Of a DNA stretch of 64,000 nucleotides, positions 62,552 through 64,000 are shown in pieces. How positions within the stretch are numbered: position 1 is the stretch's first letter; each line of letters opens with the position of its first letter. The DNA comes from Arthrobacter sp. Y81. GTDB taxonomy: Bacteria > Actinomycetota > Actinomycetes > Actinomycetales > Micrococcaceae. The translations under genes were made by a program, and so were the position numbers. The stretch is taken from positions 149,086 through 213,085 of the forward strand of contig NZ_PJIL01000009.1 in NCBI RefSeq assembly GCF_002929335.1, in the 5' to 3' direction. The notes under the pieces were generated by a model. It was not told the DNA's origin and did not search any database. It was given only the letters and a program-made list of their open reading frames with translations.

Positions 62552-63928
62552 TTGAGCACCCCCACCTCCCCGCTGCTTTTTGCCCTCTACGAACAGGCCA
62601 GCGTCGGTTGCGGCGGCGCCCCGAGCCTCTGGACGCACCCGCTTGATAACCGTCTGGAGCTCAACTCACTGGACCGCTGGCGGGATGTGGCCATCACAGC
62701 CGAACAGGCCAACCTCGATGCACTGTTCTTTGCCGATGTCCTGGGCCTCTATGACGTGTACGGCGGATCGGCCGACGCCGCCCTGGGCTGGGCCGTGGAA
62801 GCACCTGCGAACGACCCCTTTATGTATGTGCCTGCCCTTGCTGCCCTTACGGAGAGGCTGTCGTTCGTGATTACGGCATCGACGACGTACGAGCACCCGT
62901 TCTCCCTGGCGCGCCGCTTCGGCACCCTGGACCACCTCAGCAACGGCCGGATCGGCTGGAATATCGTTACGTCGTACCTCTCCAGCGCCGCCCGGAACTT
63001 CGGCATGGACGAGATGCTCAAGCACGCGGACCGATACGGCCGCGCGGATGAATTCATGGATGTGTTCTACAAGCTGCTGGAAGGCAGCTGGGCGGGCGAC
63101 GCCGTCGTCGGAAGCAAGGGTGAAAGGGTCTACGCCCGTCCCGGTTCCGTTCAGTCGATCAACCACGACGGCGAGCATTTCCGCGTGGACGGACCGTCGC
63201 TGACGTCGCCGTCGCCGCAGCGGACCCCCGCCCTGTTCCAGGCGGGGTGGTCGCCGCGGGGCCGCGAGTTCGCGGCCAAGCACGCCGAAGTGATTCTGCT
63301 GCCCAAGAAGGACCCGCAGGAGATCGCCGCAGGCCTTGCGGACATCAACCGCCGGGCGCTGGAGCGCGGCCGTCCCGCCGGCGAGGTGCGGTCCATGGCG
63401 CTGGCCCGGATCATCACTGCGCCCACCGCGATCGAAGCGCAGGAGAAGTATGACGGGCTTCAGCGCAACTACCACTTGGAGGCGCAGCTGGTCAGCTATG
63501 CCGGCGATACGGGGATCGACCTCAGCAAATACGCCGACGACGAGCCGCTGGCCACGGCGTCCAACGGTCTCACGTCCTATGTGGTTAAGGGGGCGCCGCA
63601 GGACAAGCCGCTCACTGCCGGGGATGTGCGGCGCAAATTCTCCGAGGTCACACGCGGAACCGACCTGCTGTTCATCGGCACGCCGGAAGACGTTGCATCG
63701 CAGATCCAGGACCACGCGGCAACGTCGGGGCTGGACGGCTACATGATCAACCCGCTGGTGAGCCCCGGCTCCCTGAATGACTTCGCCGAACTGGTGGTGC
63801 CGGAACTCGCCAAGCGCGGGCTTTACGACACGGAACCGAAGAGCGGCACCATGCGCTCCAGGCTGCGGGCTGACGGCTCGGACCTGATGGCCGGCACGTC
63901 TTACGGGGCGGGCTTCCGCCAGCGCTGA
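62552..63928 (+). CDS. LLM class flavin-dependent monooxygenase (NtaA/SnaA/DszA type)
   Basis: 458-residue two-component FMNH2-dependent monooxygenase. Diagnostic stretches: LDALFFADVLGLYDVYGG, YEHPFSLARRFGTLDHLSNGRIGWNIVTSYLSSAARNFG, LFQAGWSPRGREFAAKHAE and DLLFIGTPEDVASQIQDHA. The start appears to be TTG at 62552: a stop lies three codons upstream and no ATG or GTG is available. It needs a partner flavin reductase, not seen here. Divergent from the cyclase operon across an AT-rich promoter (TATACT near 62498). Confidence 0.88.
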   Translation: MSTPTSPLLFALYEQASVGCGGAPSLWTHPLDNRLELNSLDRWRDVAITAEQANLDALFFADVLGLYDVYGGSADAALGWAVEAPANDPFMYVPALAALTERLSFVITASTTYEHPFSLARRFGTLDHLSNGRIGWNIVTSYLSSAARNFGMDEMLKHADRYGRADEFMDVFYKLLEGSWAGDAVVGSKGERVYARPGSVQSINHDGEHFRVDGPSLTSPSPQRTPALFQAGWSPRGREFAAKHAEVILLPKKDPQEIAAGLADINRRALERGRPAGEVRSMALARIITAPTAIEAQEKYDGLQRNYHLEAQLVSYAGDTGIDLSKYADDEPLATASNGLTSYVVKGAPQDKPLTAGDVRRKFSEVTRGTDLLFIGTPEDVASQIQDHAATSGLDGYMINPLVSPGSLNDFAELVVPELAKRGLYDTEPKSGTMRSRLRADGSDLMAGTSYGAGFRQR

Positions 63929-63957
63929 TATGTAGGTCCGGTTGTCAAGGGGGCAGA

Positions 63958-63998
63958 GGTGAGCGGCTCCAGGCTTTTGGTTCCTGGGGCCGCTCACC
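63958..63998. terminator. Long hairpin after the monooxygenase gene
   Basis: 16-bp stem (GGTGAGCGGCTCCAGG with CCTGGGGCCGCTCACC, one G-T wobble) and a 9-base loop, 29 bases after the stop. The window ends two bases later, so a T tract cannot be checked. Confidence 0.65.
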
Positions 63999-64000
63999 GT

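Overview
The window is high-GC actinobacterial chromosome, most like Arthrobacter/Pseudarthrobacter (Micrococcaceae). I judge this from the high GC, the many GTG starts, the 13E12-type DUF222/HNH gene, a Na+/H+ antiporter fused to a UBP zinc finger, GPP34 paralogues, MpaB-family genes, a DtxR/IdeR iron box, and many starts placed six bases after a TANNNT box (leaderless-type). No rRNA, tRNA, transposase, phage module or CRISPR array was seen.

Layout. 1-1.7 kb: end of a sugar ABC permease and its LacI regulator. 1.8-11 kb: three GPP34 paralogues with the same upstream box, a HAD phosphatase, an APH-like kinase, DUF222/HNH, a flavodoxin, an ABM monooxygenase and an ABC ATPase that has lost its Walker A end. 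11-16.7 kb: small housekeeping and stress genes (hydrolase, VOC, secreted protein, DUF6221, CsbD, GNAT, EamA exporter with divergent LysR). 16.8-20.2 kb: GntR plus an MHS-type transporter, putative hydro-lyase and a small partner gene. 21.4-27.6 kb: a lower protocatechuate-4,5-cleavage/gallate cluster (tautomerase, LigJ, LigK, LigI, frameshifted MFS) with a divergent GntR. 27.7-33.9 kb: an RpiR-led operon (dehydrogenase, ALDH, M20 hydrolase, DUF3100 membrane protein). 34-36 kb: antiporter. 36-43.4 kb: metallophosphoesterase, broken TfoX-like gene, copy 1 of a NUDIX/MpaB/DUF817 block, lipoprotein, GlsB-type protein, NYN protein. 43.5-44.3 kb: remnants of a nitrilase and a TetR gene joined head to head. 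45.6-48.5 kb: an iron-box operon (penicillin acylase, siderophore-type acetyltransferase). 49-51.4 kb: copy 2 of the NUDIX/MpaB/DUF817 block, intact. 51.4-54.6 kb: ALDH, adenylate kinase, HAD. 54.6-59.5 kb: Lrp, ALDH, homoserine-dehydrogenase-like enzyme and an APC permease. 59.5-64 kb: two convergent IclR genes, a cyclase operon and an LLM flavin monooxygenase.

The most unusual signal is a family of at least 18 near-perfect palindromes (arm GCGGACGACGGCGGGA and its complement around a variable centre). They lie only between genes, mostly 15-90 bases after stop codons and often between convergent genes. Paired changes in both arms (C/G to T/A, an extra GAC/GTC, an extra GAG/CTC) show that the hairpin or two-fold symmetry is preserved. 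Copies bracket adk and the tfoX-like gene, and one sits exactly where the ABC ATPase is truncated. No transposase is visible, so what spreads or uses these elements is unknown.

Several genes are decayed: the ABC ATPase, MFS transporter, TfoX-like gene, DUF817 copy 1, nitrilase and TetR. Together with a 2.3-kb duplication and two 14-bp tandem repeats across stop codons, this points to recent local rearrangement.
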